This document shows, in pieces, positions 1-12,427 of a stretch of 64,000 nt of DNA (position 1 is the first letter of the stretch; each line of letters begins with the position of its first letter). Location of the stretch: positions 96,699,476 through 96,763,475 of the forward strand of contig OZ023262.1 in NCBI GenBank assembly GCA_964006375.1, in the 5' to 3' direction. The stretch is from Tillus elongatus. Taxonomy: Eukaryota; Arthropoda; Insecta; Coleoptera; Cleridae. Position numbers and translations under genes: made by a program. The notes below the pieces were generated by a model. That model searched no databases. It worked only from the letters and a program-made list of their open reading frames with translations, and was not told the DNA's origin.

Positions 1-4
1 GAAA

Positions 5-691
5 TGGTACTTAAAGATCGCTTTTTGGTGTATGGTTTTACTTTCAACTGTCAATAGCGGGAAGGTGTAAATCTGCGACATACGTATCCTTCTAGAAGTC
101 GAATTTAAGTGAACGCTTTTTATTTTAGATTGTGATAATTCTGTATCAGTGTATTTCTGCACAAGTCTTCTGTTTATCAAAATATTTGTGGAAGCACCTT
201 TTTTCGATGCCAATGGTGCCCAAAGATCGCTCTTCAACGTATAGGTCTACTTTTAAACTGTCAATGGCCGGAATGTGTAAATCTACGACATATACTTATC
301 GTGTCAATTTGGTTGGTAGAATTTTTAGCGCTTCTAGAGGTCGAAACCATATAAATGCATTTTATTTCTAGATTGTGGTGATTCTATATCTCTTCTGTTT
401 GTAAAAATATTTATGGAAAGGGTTCTTTATCATTACAATGGTGCTTAAAGATTGCTCTTTGAAGAACAAGAACGGTTCGAATTCTAACTATCAATGGCAG
501 GAATGTGTAAATCTGCGAAATATGTATCATGTTCATTTAGTTGGCAAAATTTTTCAACTCTATCCAGAGCCAGAGGTTGAAATTGAATGAATGAATTTTA
601 TCTTTAGATTATGAAGATTTTGCATCTGTGTATTTCTGGACCAATCTTCTCTTTATCAAAATATTTATGGAGGATATTTTTTCTATGGCAA
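5..691. repeat. Tandem repeat, three diverged units of about 209-253 bp
   Basis: Three consecutive units start with TGGTRCYYAAAGAT at 5, 214 and 439, and a fourth partial start lies at 692. Each unit repeats the same landmarks in the same order: a block like CTGTCAATGGCSGGAA, then GTGTAAATCTRCGA, then a stretch ending ATTTTATTT..TAGATTRTG, then a run close to TATTTATGGA. Divergence between units is substantial, so this is an old tandem array or satellite remnant. Short reading frames inside it do not resemble any protein. Confidence 0.75.
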
Positions 692-1471
692 TGGTGCCCT
701 CAAGTGTAATTTTTAGAGAAAATTTTATGTTCTATTTTGCTACATCTTCATAAATAAAAGAATACCTTTTTTATGGTCTTAATAAGAATTTACGTTGTTC
801 TTTAACATTATTTCAAGTTAATTAATCTATTTATTTATGTGAGTTATGTGCTATCTGGTGGAGAAAACTGCTCCCTCTACAAAATTTATGTTATAATAAT
901 CGTTAAAGCTATTTATGTGCTTAGAGTTACTAATCTATGACCCGTTTTTATTTTAATTTGGTGATATATTGGCATGTAAGTCTGTTTCTCTTTAGACGCA
1001 ATGCATTTTTTATGCGATTTGATAGTCTGTATGAAATTATCGGCAGTCCTTACTAGTCTTTAGTCTGTTAAGTCTAAAAGACACGTTTCTGTGTACCTTG
1101 TGATACCTTAAATATATTTATGTAAATCATACTTTAAAGTTTTGAGGAAAAACCTGTTGTTTCCTTGGAGTTTTTTATGGAATTGGTGTGTGTGTTCTGC
1201 TGACCCAGTGACTTATAACCCAATAGTGCTTTAGTTATGAAAACTTTATAATATTTTGCAGTGAATTTGTAGATACTAACTTGTAGCTATGAGCATAATT
1301 ATCGTAAAGTTATTATTAACCTGATTTATCAGTGATTTGTTGGACCAATGAAGTAACTACTATAAATAAATGAATAAGGATACAGTCAGCAACAGTTTAA
1401 AACCTCTCACAATAGCTACTTTTAGTTTTAAAGTGTTCAGTTAGAAAAAAAACATATACATATATTATATG
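692..1471. other. Unassigned AT-rich DNA
   Basis: No coding region, RNA gene or clear repeat was recognised. The left end carries the partial fourth unit of the preceding tandem array. Confidence 0.5.
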
Positions 1472-1778
1472 GTAAAGGTTTACTTTCGGGGTGCATGTTC
1501 TATTTTTATGAAATTGTGTATATAGACGAGTTTTGCGCTGTAGATGACGAAAAACACAATAACAATGTTGGCAGAAGCAAACTTTTGGAGTTATTTGGAA
1601 ATTATTATAGCGAAAACGTAAATTGTACTCACCTTTGCGACATGTTTTTGTCCAATTTAACACATTTTCGGGGGTCGTTCGTTTTATATCAAGCTAACGA
1701 AGGGAATATTCCACTATTATAATTCATTTTCACATGGTTAATGCACCCCCTATTCAGTTTATGAGTCTCTGTAAATTT

Positions 1779-3468
1779 TAGTGATGGGAGGATCGAATCC
1801 GAGGATCGGAAAGGATTCGATCATCAAAAGTACCCATTGTTCTCGAGACCCACAAAAAGGATCGAATCCTCACATGAATCCTAGATGCTCAAACCGAATG
1901 ATTCAAATGATTCATTTCCTGTACCCGGACTCGAATGAAAGATCGAAACGTGTCATACGGCACTGCACAGCCACGCCTCTCGGAATCTCTCACTCTCACT
2001 GCTTTACTGGCGTACGGTGAGGAGCAGGAGGGAAAATGATCGACGCAGGTAGCCAGATGAAAGAAAGAAAAAGAACGAGAATTTGTGTGTGTAAGAATGA
2101 GAACAATGAAAATGATTCGAATCAGACATATGAATCCCCAGTGGCCCAGTACCCACTACCCGGATTCGGAACAAAGTTTGAGACTTTGAAACTCGTCATT
2201 TAGCATTTACTATTTACCATTCCTATATCTATATCATTCGCCAGTAGGTCAGTAAGTCAGTAGACTCTACTGACTTACTGACCTACTAAAATTTAATTTT
2301 TAATTTTTATGGCACCATAGCACGTTATCATTGGTTCAGACGACCAATCACAGGCAGTGTTTCGGTTATGTTGTTTTGTTGTCATGGCAGCCAAATATAT
2401 GGAAGATGTGATTGGTTTTGCTCCACTTTAAATATTTAATATTTGAAGAGGCTTTCTCTTTCTAAAATCGGCTAACATAAAAGGGCAACGCCTATTTTGC
2501 ACACGGTGGCCTTGAAAGTTGAAAGTGGTAAGTCGTAACTTGAACTTGTAATAAAGTTTAATATAAGGAGTCTAAAGAGAAGCTCTAGAAGATTTAAGAT
2601 TTCTCATCTAATGAATAATGGTAACAATATTGTTACTTTAGACTTATTTCAAGATCAGATATTAAAAATATTAATATATTTAGTTCAAAACTATACTACA
2701 CGTTGTAAAAGTTGCAGTTTTATCTATAATAGTCCCTTCGGTAATTCCAAAACAATGGTTTTCACTTTACTGCACCTATGAGAAATTATATTTATAATTT
2801 GTGCATTTGTAGTTTATATATTTATATCATGAGGTACATTCATTGTGACTCACATTACCTATGTAGTTTAATGTACTGCTTATGCTTATTTAACCTAATC
2901 ATGTTATTTCGTAGTATCATTTCCAAACAATTACCTATATATTATTGTAATTATAAGTGACATCAAATAGTAATTAAAACAATTAAAATTTTTATAAATA
3001 TCTTTATATAACATGTTTTCCAAAGCTTTTTTGATGTCTCAGGTAATTTACATGAAAAAGATCTGATAATTTATGAAAAGTCGGGGTCTCCTAAAAAAGC
3101 GATTTTTTTTCTATGAAAATTCGCTAAAAATTAAATATAAAGTGTTAACTTTACGTACACTAATTAGTTATGACGGCGGGTTTCAGTATCGAATACACGA
3201 GTATTCAGTTTTCATTCTATCCATTCCCATTCTAAATATAAATATAAATAGATTCGTAAAGATCAGACGACGCACGTGAAATTATGAAATTAACAGTAAA
3301 CTATTCACTATACTACCCACTACTCATACTCTCACTCTCATGCTCACAAAGGATTCAATCTATAGGTCTCGGATTCAGTACCCACTACCCACAAAAGGAT
3401 TCGATCTTTAAAAGGATTCGAGACCCAAGGATTCGATCCTCAAAAGGATTCGATCTTTCCCATCACTA
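1779..3468. mobile_element. Non-autonomous hAT element with 8-bp target duplication
   Basis: The ends are TAGTGATGGG at 1779 and its complement CCCATCACTA at 3459-3468. They are flanked by a perfect 8-bp direct repeat, GTAAATTT, at 1771-1778 and 3469-3476. Eight-base duplications and TA-G-led short inverted termini are the hAT signature. Several copies of GGATTCGATC, in both orientations, crowd the first and last 150 bp and look like subterminal transposase-binding repeats. No hAT transposase domain was found inside, so this is a deletion derivative or MITE. It contains a 20-bp perfect hairpin at 2243-2287. Confidence 0.88.
2243..2287. repeat. Perfect 20-bp-stem hairpin
   Basis: AGTAGGTCAGTAAGTCAGTA is followed by the 5-base loop GACTC and then the exact reverse complement. 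The arms themselves contain two GTCAGTA half-repeats. It lies inside the hAT element and is not at its ends. Confidence 0.9.
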
Positions 3469-3901
3469 GTAAATTTCCCTTCTTTTCATCCTATAATCGA
3501 TCTTAAGTTGACATTGACATTTGACATATAAAGCCAACTTAACAGTGTCGTACATTTTGAAGTTTGACACCATTGCAAAAGGGAAATTTTATATTATGTT
3601 ATAGGGGGTGGATTGGTGCATTAACTATGTGAAAATGAATTATAATAGTGGAATAATAATAGTGGAATGCACCCTTCTTTAGCTTGATATAAAACGAACG
3701 ACCCCCGAAAATGTGTAAAATATGACAAAAACCTGTCGCAAAAGTGAATACAACTTACGTTTTTGCTACAATAATTTCCAAATAACTCCAAAAGTTTGCT
3801 TCTGCCCTCATTTTTATTGTGATTTTCGTCATCTACACCCTAAAACACGTCTATGTACAACATTGCATAAAAATCGAACACGCGCCGCGAAAGTGAACCT
3901 C

Positions 3902-4666
<765 letters not shown>

Positions 4667-5106
4667 GATTTTTCGATTTTTCTAGGCATGCTCTCAATAC
4701 AATTTTTGGCAGTTAGCTTTAATTGCTCATTATGGTTCCAGCGGTAAATGATTCTTTTCAATCAACAGGACCTCTCTTGCACTATTCTCTTTCCACAATT
4801 TTTTAAAGTATTCCCTGACATTTTCGATCGATTTCATATCTAGTGAATTGCCAGGCCATCGTGGAACTGGAATATGCATGTCTTCCAGAAATTTTATGAT
4901 AAATTTCGCAGTATGGCAAGTTGTTCCGTCTTGCATAAGCAATTTGGGGCCATTCCAAACCATTTATTCATCCGTAGAATCAATTTATTTTCCAGGACAT
5001 TCATATACTTGTCCTGACACATAGTACCCTCCACAAGATAAAGGCAACCAAACCCCTTATCACTTGTAACTGACCATAGCATCACTGAAACTGGGCGGCT
5101 TGTCTA
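4667..5106 (-). pseudogene. Tc1-like transposase C-terminal relic
   Basis: Read on the minus strand, the pieces line up with the catalytic half of Tc1-family DDE transposases. A start like VMLWSVTSDKG at about 5100 is followed by a VEGTM..DKYMNVL segment. Then comes MQDGTTCHTAK (second catalytic Asp region), WPGNSLDMKSIENV at about 4830 (the WPxxSPDLNPIEN motif carrying the third acidic residue) and CIESMPRKI near the C-terminus at about 4680. The reading frame shifts at least once near 4960. The N-terminal DNA-binding half and first catalytic Asp are not recognisable upstream. It is an inactive 5'-truncated copy. Confidence 0.8.
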
Positions 5107-5565
5107 TTTTTTTGTTACTTACTGTTCAAATTAACTTGATAAAAGTCTAACTTTACCATTTTATTACTTCTGACTGCCTGAAGTGTCAACTGCGTTATCA
5201 ATTGTGCTGCGGGGTGCTGTGTGCATGTCATTCAATCCAAAGGTGATGATTATGTTGATTTGAGAGACCGTTTTTAGTCAACTTAAACTTATATAACATT
5301 ATCTAAAAAGGAAACATTCTTCTGGTATCTTTCCAACATAACTTAGCAAAATTATTCTCTTTTCGCAAAATCTGTTATATGATTATTGCATCATATTAGC
5401 TATGAATGGATGAAATGGATGAAAATTGTGTTTAAGCAAAATTATATTTATTGAGTTGTCAGACCAACCAGATTCCACTGCAACTTGTCTTAATAGCATT
5501 GGAAAAGCTCGACAGTACTAAGGAAAACTATTTTCCAGATTTTCATAATCAGCAATAGGATTTCA
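5107..5565. other. Unassigned DNA
   Basis: No supported feature. The expected upstream half of the Tc1 transposase could not be recognised here. Confidence 0.45.
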
Positions 5566-5596
5566 GGTAAAGGTTTACTTTCGGGGCGCGTGTTCG

Positions 5597-5663
<67 letters not shown>
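5566..5663. repeat. Lone MITE tip followed by (TA)n
   Basis: GTAAAGGTTTACTTTCGGGG, then GCGTGTTCGATTT, at 5570-5600 matches the outer tip of the long-inverted-repeat MITE at 1472 and 3904. It is followed at once by a TA array of about 32 units. The rest of the MITE is missing. Confidence 0.75.
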
Positions 5664-5664
<1 letters not shown>

Positions 5665-6684
5665 CTAACCAAATTGGAACACTATGGCATTAGGGGTTTG
5701 CCACTGAGGCTCTTTAAGTCATACCTTACCAACCGATACCAAAGAGTGAAGCTAAATGGACAGTACTCAAGTTGGCAGACACAAACATGCGGTATACCTC
5801 AGGGTTCGCTGCTAGGGCCTCTCCTATTCATTATATACACAAATGATCTTCCAGAGAACGTTTCGTCTGATGCAGTTTCTCTCTATGCAGACGATACCTC
5901 ATTTGTAAACATTGGCAGAAATGAAGCTGAACTTAATGAGAGAAGAAATATCACAATGTCGGAAGCAGGAGAATGGTTTAGAAATAATAAACTGAAACTC
6001 AATGTAAACAAAACAAAAGTCTTGAATATCAGCTCCCACCAAACGCAACCAAGACAAAAACAATCTGTGAAATTTCTTGGTGTATATATAGAATCAGATT
6101 TTCGCTGGTCAATGCACATTGAAAAGCTCTAGGGCACATTGGCGTCGTGTCTGTATCTGTTGAGGCGTTTGATGAACATCAGTAATTACCAGACAGTGTT
6201 GACAGCTTATCATGCATGTTTCCAAAGTAGGGCTACCTATGGTATCCTAATATGGGGGAGTAGCCCTGGAGTGTCTGAAATATTTCTGCAACAGAAAGCT
6301 GCAGTAAGAATAATCTGTTCTGTAGACAGCCGTACAAGTTGTAGAACCTTATTCACGAAGACAGGTATACTTACCATCTTTTCAGCATATATTTTGGAAA
6401 GTGTCTTATATACTTACCAACATCAAGAGGACTACAACCAAAACGGTGATTACCACGAATATGGTACCCGAGGCAGACAGAACATTTCCATTCCTTATCA
6501 TAGAATAAAAAGAGCTGAAACCGGGGTGAATTGCTGGGGTGTCAAGTTCTTCAATAAAATCCCCCAGAATATAAGATCAAAACATAAGCGAGAATTTAGG
6601 AGAAATGTGAAAAACACTCTTATGAAGTATACATTTTATTCTTTAAGTGAATACCTCAATATGGACATTGAGTGGATAGAGTAG
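5664..6684 (+). pseudogene. Non-LTR retrotransposon RT fragment (CR1/L2/Daphne-like)
   Basis: The frame begins inside the RT domain, after a (TA)n array. HYGIRGLPLRLFKSYLTNR is followed by CGIPQGSLLGPLLFIIYTND (RT motif B) and LYADDTSF (the catalytic YADD box) at about 5880. KFLGVYIESDFRWSMHIEKL then leads into the thumb. A TAG stop at 6130-6132 interrupts the frame, which continues as GTLASCLYLLRR and on to a long C-terminal region ending at 6684. The endonuclease and the first RT motifs are absent. The 3' tail is (ATT)n, the tail type common in CR1/L2-related elements. Clade is assigned by sequence feel, not by phylogeny. Confidence 0.85.
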
Positions 6685-6859
6685 AGCCACTAGAGACAAC
6701 ATAAGATGCCTTTTTTTCTTTTTTTTTTTTTAATATGTGTAAATTTGTTTCTTTTGTCTTTTGTATTTTTGTTTGTTTTTGATGTTTATTTCACAATTTT
6801 AGTTCAATAATCTTATATTTGGTGTTTGTTTTACAAGGCTGTGTAATTTTTGCCACAAT

Positions 6860-7025
<166 letters not shown>

Positions 7026-7050
7026 ACAGACTTTTTAACACAGCATTTCT

Positions 7051-7469
7051 GTATACTATACAAGGAGAAAGGTTAAGGGCAAGGCCGCAGGGAGACAACC
7101 ATATGAGCTATCATCAGTACGGTATAGCCAGGTGATGATGGGAATACTCTCGATAAAGAAGCAAAGATACACGGAGTCACAACAGGCAACCAGTGCACAT
7201 TTGCAGCATCATTCAGAAGACCCTGGGCTCCGGATGCTCATGCAGGTGATTTCTTTACTTCCGTAGCGATTTTGGTTGTTGCCATCGAATTGAGGGTCTT
7301 CCGAATAATGCTGCAAATGTGCACTGGTTGCCTGTTGTGACTCCATGTATTTTTGCTTCTTCATCCATCACCACCTGGCTATACCCTACTGAGGATAGCT
7401 AATAAGCTTGAAACACGTGTATGCGGTTGTCTCTTTGCGGCCTGACCCTTAACCTTTCTCCTTGTATAG

Positions 7470-7472
<3 letters not shown>
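7051..7472. mobile_element. Fold-back element flanked by (TA)n on both sides
   Basis: The left arm starts GTATACTATACAAGGAGAAA and the right arm ends CTCCTTGTATAGTATG. The arms pair over roughly 170 bp with mismatches, including the GGAGACAACC/GGTTGTCTC and CAACAGGCAACCAGTGCAC segments. The loop is about 60 bp. Both outer ends sit against TA arrays (6891-7022 and 7473-7559). No coding content; a MITE or fold-back transposon. Confidence 0.8.

Positions 7473-7559
<87 letters not shown>
7473..7559. repeat. (TA)n microsatellite
   Basis: About 43 TA units directly follow the right arm of the fold-back element. Confidence 0.97.
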
Positions 7560-7562
<3 letters not shown>

Positions 7563-9628
7563 CTGAAACGGTTAAATTGACAGCTGTCAAAATGTGACAT
7601 TATTCGGACACTTTTTTAAGACGAATAAGATGGGGAGTATTACATGTCTATCGTCTTTTGTTATCAAGTAACCCGCCTCAACTTTCAGTTTTCTTATGGC
7701 CGCCAAATTTGATTTTTCGATTTTTTTTTAAGAGCGTCAAATTTCCCGTTTAGAGGTGTCTCACAAGTGCATAAAAGATTTGAGTATTATCGAAATATCA
7801 CACTTCGTAAAGTTAAGTCTTATTTGTTTGTAAGGAGGCTATGTTTTATTTGTCAAATGCAGTACATCTTTATGCTCCACTTATATACCAACATTTATCA
7901 CAAAGTGAGCTATGTCATATAAAATATATCAATTTTTAGATACATGATTATATTAAAATCGTTATAAGCTTCACAGCAACATAGTGATTGGTGGGTTCTT
8001 TCTGATTTCAATTCTACAATATATAGAAGAAGGGCGGCTTCGCGACATAAAAAATTGCATGTGTAAGCCAACACTGAATAATAGTTTCATCGACTTTATC
8101 TCACTATTTATTATTCTCCATGAAAACCCTCGAATTATCCTGCGAGCTTCCTATTTCATCAAACCAAATTGTAGGTGTATCTGTATGTGCGGTACCTAAT
8201 CTTTATAAAAAATATAAATGGAAATAAAAACCACATTTCTGAAGTTGACCAAAATCAGAAAACTTGGAATAACACAAATGGCTTCCTTAAAATTTATGTT
8301 GTGTTAGTATCCTTATTCATTTACAACGAAAGTATGTATTGCATAATGCTAAACTTAATTTAAAAGTGACCTAGTCCTGAAAAATGCATAAATGTAACTA
8401 TAAATGTATACAACTAAAAAATGGCATTCGGAGCCCTTCATGAAATTCATGAATCTATTTTAAGATCAATTCTTTGTCAATTGTTTGTATGTACATGTTG
8501 TTGCCGGTTGTTAATTATATATTATTATACCTGATGTTGAACTGATGCTTTGGCCTCTGTTGACTTGATTTTAACTCATTAGCAATATAAAATAAAATTT
8601 TTGATGATAATAAAGCAAATTTTATGTATTTACTAGTCACAAATAAGGCAATTTTGTTTTCCAAATCGTGTAATCTATTATGCTAAGTACTGTACTACCT
8701 GCTTTTGCAACCATTTATGTCTTTGCTATACATACATTGTAATAATAAGAGGCATATTAACCCACAAGCTTGCACAATAACTCCTTGTACAGATTTAACT
8801 GGTATATTGGTTATTTATTTCTTGTAATAAAAAATTATATAGTTTTATCTGTTAAGTCTTATTTTTATTCCATTTTCTTTGCAATAATATTATTTCGACT
8901 TTGTTGCGGGAGAGAGAAACTTACATGATTAGATATAATAATAATGAAACTAGTTTTATAATACCTAAGACTATAAATGCTACAAGTAGCCCAATCTACC
9001 TTGAATGGCTACTCTACTCAACAAATTGTAACGTACGCATACCCACACTAAATACAATTAGCGGTGTCAAATGCAGTATTTCACAATTGGTAAATAATAA
9101 GGCCAGTAGAACTGAAAACAGGTCTTAAAAAAGTAGAACAGGCAAGCAATCACCAAAAAGTAGGCAGACAGACCAGACCGGCGAGTGGATGCATAAAGTG
9201 TGAGACTCAACACAACCACCACAAAAACAGACAAACATGCACACATACAATCAATTTATTAAGTTAAAATAAAATCCTTGTTCCGGGAGATACAGTTGCA
9301 CTTTATTTCTAGAAGCTCAGTCCTCTTAGAATTTTATTGCAGATTGTAGAGACCTGTAATCCTTAATAGCGTTGTAAACAAAGCTCTTAAAAAGTGCACT
9401 TTGATGATGTGGAATTGTGTGATTTGAGTTAACAAGAAGACAAACTGAATTAATCCAAAAAAGAATCATGGTAATTAAATTCTGAGAGTACTAAATTATG
9501 TGTGAGCATATACAGTAGTAGTTCAAGTGACATAACCTGACCTCTTTTTCATGTGTTCCCTAAAGATGGGAGTGGGATCGGTAACAACAATAGGTTCCCA
9601 GCAGAATCAGAAACAGGAATATTGAGAG
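7560..9628. other. Unassigned AT-rich DNA, about 2.1 kb
   Basis: Read on both strands, this stretch shows no convincing protein homology, RNA gene or repeat end. The short open frames have no recognisable domain. Confidence 0.5.
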
Positions 9629-9636
9629 TACCTACT

Positions 9637-9847
9637 TTTTTTCCCTTAGGGCTCGTCCGAGTGTTTGCCGCCCCGATAGCACCGCAGCCTTTGGCTTATT
9701 GTGCATGCCCTTTGTCTTTTCTACTCCCCCCATTCCAAAATCACTGCGCCCTGAACTAGTCTACACAGCAATTGGTAGGGTAGTTTTATATTGCTCGGTC
9801 TCCGGTCTAGGCTCTCCGTAGATCAGTTGTCTTTTGCGGTCCAACTA
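9637..9847 (-). mobile_element. Extreme 3' end of a LOA-like retrotransposon, 5'-truncated
   Basis: On the minus strand this matches the last roughly 200 bp of the LOA-like element at 44972-46384: the shared CTACGG..GACCGGAGACMGAGCAATAT region, CATTCCAAAATC, and GCCGCCCCGATAGCAC in the + sense. A short A-run forms the 3' tail at 9637-9643. TACCTACT occurs on both sides (9629-9636 and 9848-9855) and is a candidate 8-bp target duplication. Confidence 0.75.
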
Positions 9848-9855
9848 TACCTACT

Positions 9856-10607
9856 ATTAACCAAGATGTCATCAGGTCGTCACCCTCTTAATATCAACAG
9901 CGTTACTTTTGTGTTGCATGTTTTTTAGATTATTATTGGACAGTTATTATTATTTTTGGATAAAGTTTGGTATCGTACATGCACGCTGACACTTTTCTTA
10001 CATTTTGTTCTCTTGTCTTTGCCGAAGTTATTTGCATTCTATTTTTTTTTTTAATTCCACACTTTTCCTTTATTGCCTTAGTGGGTCGCTGTCTCACTTA
10101 CTCATTTCCTTTCCTATGCTAACCAGGGTCAACTTTTCATTCAGCCCATTGTTTGCTTTGCTATGCCTCTGAATATATGCCTGCTGGTTGATCGCCGCGT
10201 GTTTTAGTTCCTACGGAGGATCCACTTCTCATTCAGCCCTTTGTTTGCTCAGTGGCTCAGTTCAACCTTACATTTTATAGAGTTTGGTGCATTTGGATTT
10301 TTTGCAACTACTTTCTTTGCCTCTGCTACAGCAATGGCTAGTCAAACTGCGAGTATGTTGCCGACCATGTAACAATGCGGGTATGATGTGTGTGCTTTCT
10401 GTGCAATGAAGAATGTTCACTTTCCTGAACATTGAGCGTTTGTGGCTGGAGTACCCAGGGCCGCGCCGCGCTCAGTCGTTTCTAGTCTGCCGTGGTAAGA
10501 ATAAAATTTGTTTTCTTACATTTTCCCTGTTTTTTTTTTGCTTACTGTTACATGATCCTTCCCCTTCAGCTACCTATCACTATATATTTCTAAGCTTCAC
10601 TAGGAGC
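9856..10607. other. Unassigned T-rich DNA with a short direct repeat
   Basis: No gene recognised. A diverged pair, TTTTCATTCAGCCCATTGTT near 10132 and CTTCTCATTCAGCCCTTTG near 10226, indicates a small local duplication. Confidence 0.45.
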
Positions 10608-10675
10608 AACCCTCAAGGAACAGTGCTATCGGGACGGCAAGGACGAGCCCTGAGGGGGGACAAACCCTCAAGGAA
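10608..10675 (+). mobile_element. 42-bp LOA-like 3' end with 13-bp target duplication
   Basis: AACCCTCAAGGAA occurs exactly at 10608-10620 and 10663-10675. The 42 bp between them contain CAGTGCTATCGGGACGGC and GAGCCCTGAGGGGG. These are the terminal bases of the same LOA-like family whose longer copies are at 9637-9847 and 44972-46384. This is a minimal, extremely 5'-truncated insertion made by target-primed reverse transcription. Confidence 0.85.
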
Positions 10676-11080
10676 AGTTATGGGACCTGTGGCGATTACT
10701 AGTTCTGTACGGGGTAAACAGAATTTTAAGAAGATATGGCTGCAAAATATGAAAAAGGCAGCTTTTAAAGGTCCGATTAAGTTGTTTTTTTTCGCATTGT
10801 CCGCTCATATTTCCTTTTTATCTTCTTTAGATATTAACAGTAGGCTCAGAACAAGCATTGACCAGGGGAATCCAACCAGCTAATTAAAACAAAGCATTGT
10901 TTAATCTGTTTGTACATGAATTTTATCTTTCTACACTCCTTCATATGAACTTCAACTATGCCAAATATCACACTCATCTGTTTGTGCAATGTGCTTAAAA
11001 AGGGGCACAAAGTTTTTTCTTCACTAATTAATATAGGTATATTGAGCTGTACCATAGAAATGCTTCACCCTGTATAGTGG
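10676..11080. other. Unassigned DNA
   Basis: No supported feature. Small open frames here lack recognisable domains. Confidence 0.4.
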
Positions 11081-11175
11081 GCTCTAGGGGGAACCAAGTT
11101 GGCGCTCATTTGAAGAAATCTTTGCATAATTCAAAAGTTGCGGTCTCCATAACGAATTTTTTCTATGTAGGTAAA
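11081..11175 (-). mobile_element. 5' block of the (TA)n repeat family (partial, inverted)
   Basis: GGGCTCTAGGGGGAACCAAG, GCGCTCATTTGAAGAAAT and GTTGCGGTCTCCAT are in the order expected for the reverse complement of the conserved 5' block. The (TA)n core and the 3' half are absent. Confidence 0.65.
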
Positions 11176-12427
11176 TTCGCTAACAATTTTGACGTTTTAA
11201 ATCGCGACTTTGACGTTTTAAGAAAAACTACAAAACTTTCAAAGTAATTTTCCGGTATTTCTGGACCTTTTTACGCCAAAAAACTGAATCTTGGTTTGTA
11301 ATATACAATTGATTTTGTTATCCACACAAAATATTTTGGTTTTATACGTTTCTCTGGTCAGCAGTGGCTTCCAGCATTTTTGTAAATGCCTGTAACTTGT
11401 TTTTCTTTTAACCTAGAGATCTAAGTTTTGGTATAAAGTATACTTTTTATAACATAAACCTGTCTACCAAGTTTGGTTGCCATAGCTTTGTTATTTCTGG
11501 TGATAAAAAAAAATCCAAAAATAAAAAAAAATCCAGAAAAAAACGGTGCGATTTTCCTGGCTAACAAACTTATCCAAGCCACTTGCAGAAGAAACGCACT
11601 CACCAAATTGAAGCAAAATCGCCCCATTATGTTTTGAGTTATCATTGTGATACATACATATACAGTGTGTCCCAAACTGGATGGGAATGTTTTGTTATCT
11701 CCGTTATTATTAGAGATTGGGAGACGGTTAAATTAACAATGTTTTGTAGAATTTCATGCTCGTTCCAAATTTGACTTGTATTTTGCCCTGCCTCTTTTCG
11801 TGTTCGAGTTATTTTGAAAAAAAAAACCACAATTTGTCGATTTCTTTTTTTTTAATATCTAAGTAGGCATTGATCTGACATGTCTAAGGCTTGCACATTA
11901 TCAGGACACTTTTTACAGAGTAATCTTTTTGTGCTATTCTCAACTTTGGATTGTAATTTGTTGTTGAGCTACAGGTATCAAGGTTTGTTTTTATTATGTC
12001 AGCCATATTGGATTTTTGCTCATGTCATAGCCTTGTGAAAAGAGCTTTCCAATGATGTACAGCATGCTTGAGAAATCTTGTAATTGCACTGACAATTTTG
12101 AGAAAAACCGTTTTGATGATAGTAGGCTATGAAATCCAATACCAGAAAACAAATGACAAAAAAAAAGTGTTCAAAAAGCAGTAGGCCATGGAGTCTAACA
12201 ATAGACTTCTACTTTTAACATAATTTTCCGTAATGATTCACCATAAAAAACATTGTGATTTAATTTACAATACTTAATTAGGTAATAATGCTAGGTAATA
12301 TTATGTGAAACAGTTTAATAACAAAACTCGGCAATAACAAATAGAAACTTAAACTCCACAAAACAACACAATTACAAACGGAACTCAATAAATAATAAAA
12401 TATAGAAACTTGAAAATACACTAAATA
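11176..12427. other. Unassigned DNA with a possible mariner terminus
   Basis: No coding region recognised. TA followed by CAGTGTGTCCCAAACTGG at 11661 resembles a Tc1/mariner-type inverted terminus. It may be the 3' end of the broken transposase at 12428-13144, but no matching opposite end was found. Confidence 0.4.

Noticed and set aside
470..500. tRNA B-box-like GGTTCGAATTC suggesting a tRNA or SINE
   Set aside because: No A box at the right distance and no cloverleaf could be drawn.
1781..2020. 79-codon frame at the left end of the hAT element
   Set aside because: It consists of the subterminal GGATTCGATC repeats and has no protein resemblance.
10413..10883. 156-codon open frame
   Set aside because: It runs through unrelated repeat DNA, including the 42-bp LOA insertion, and shows no domain.
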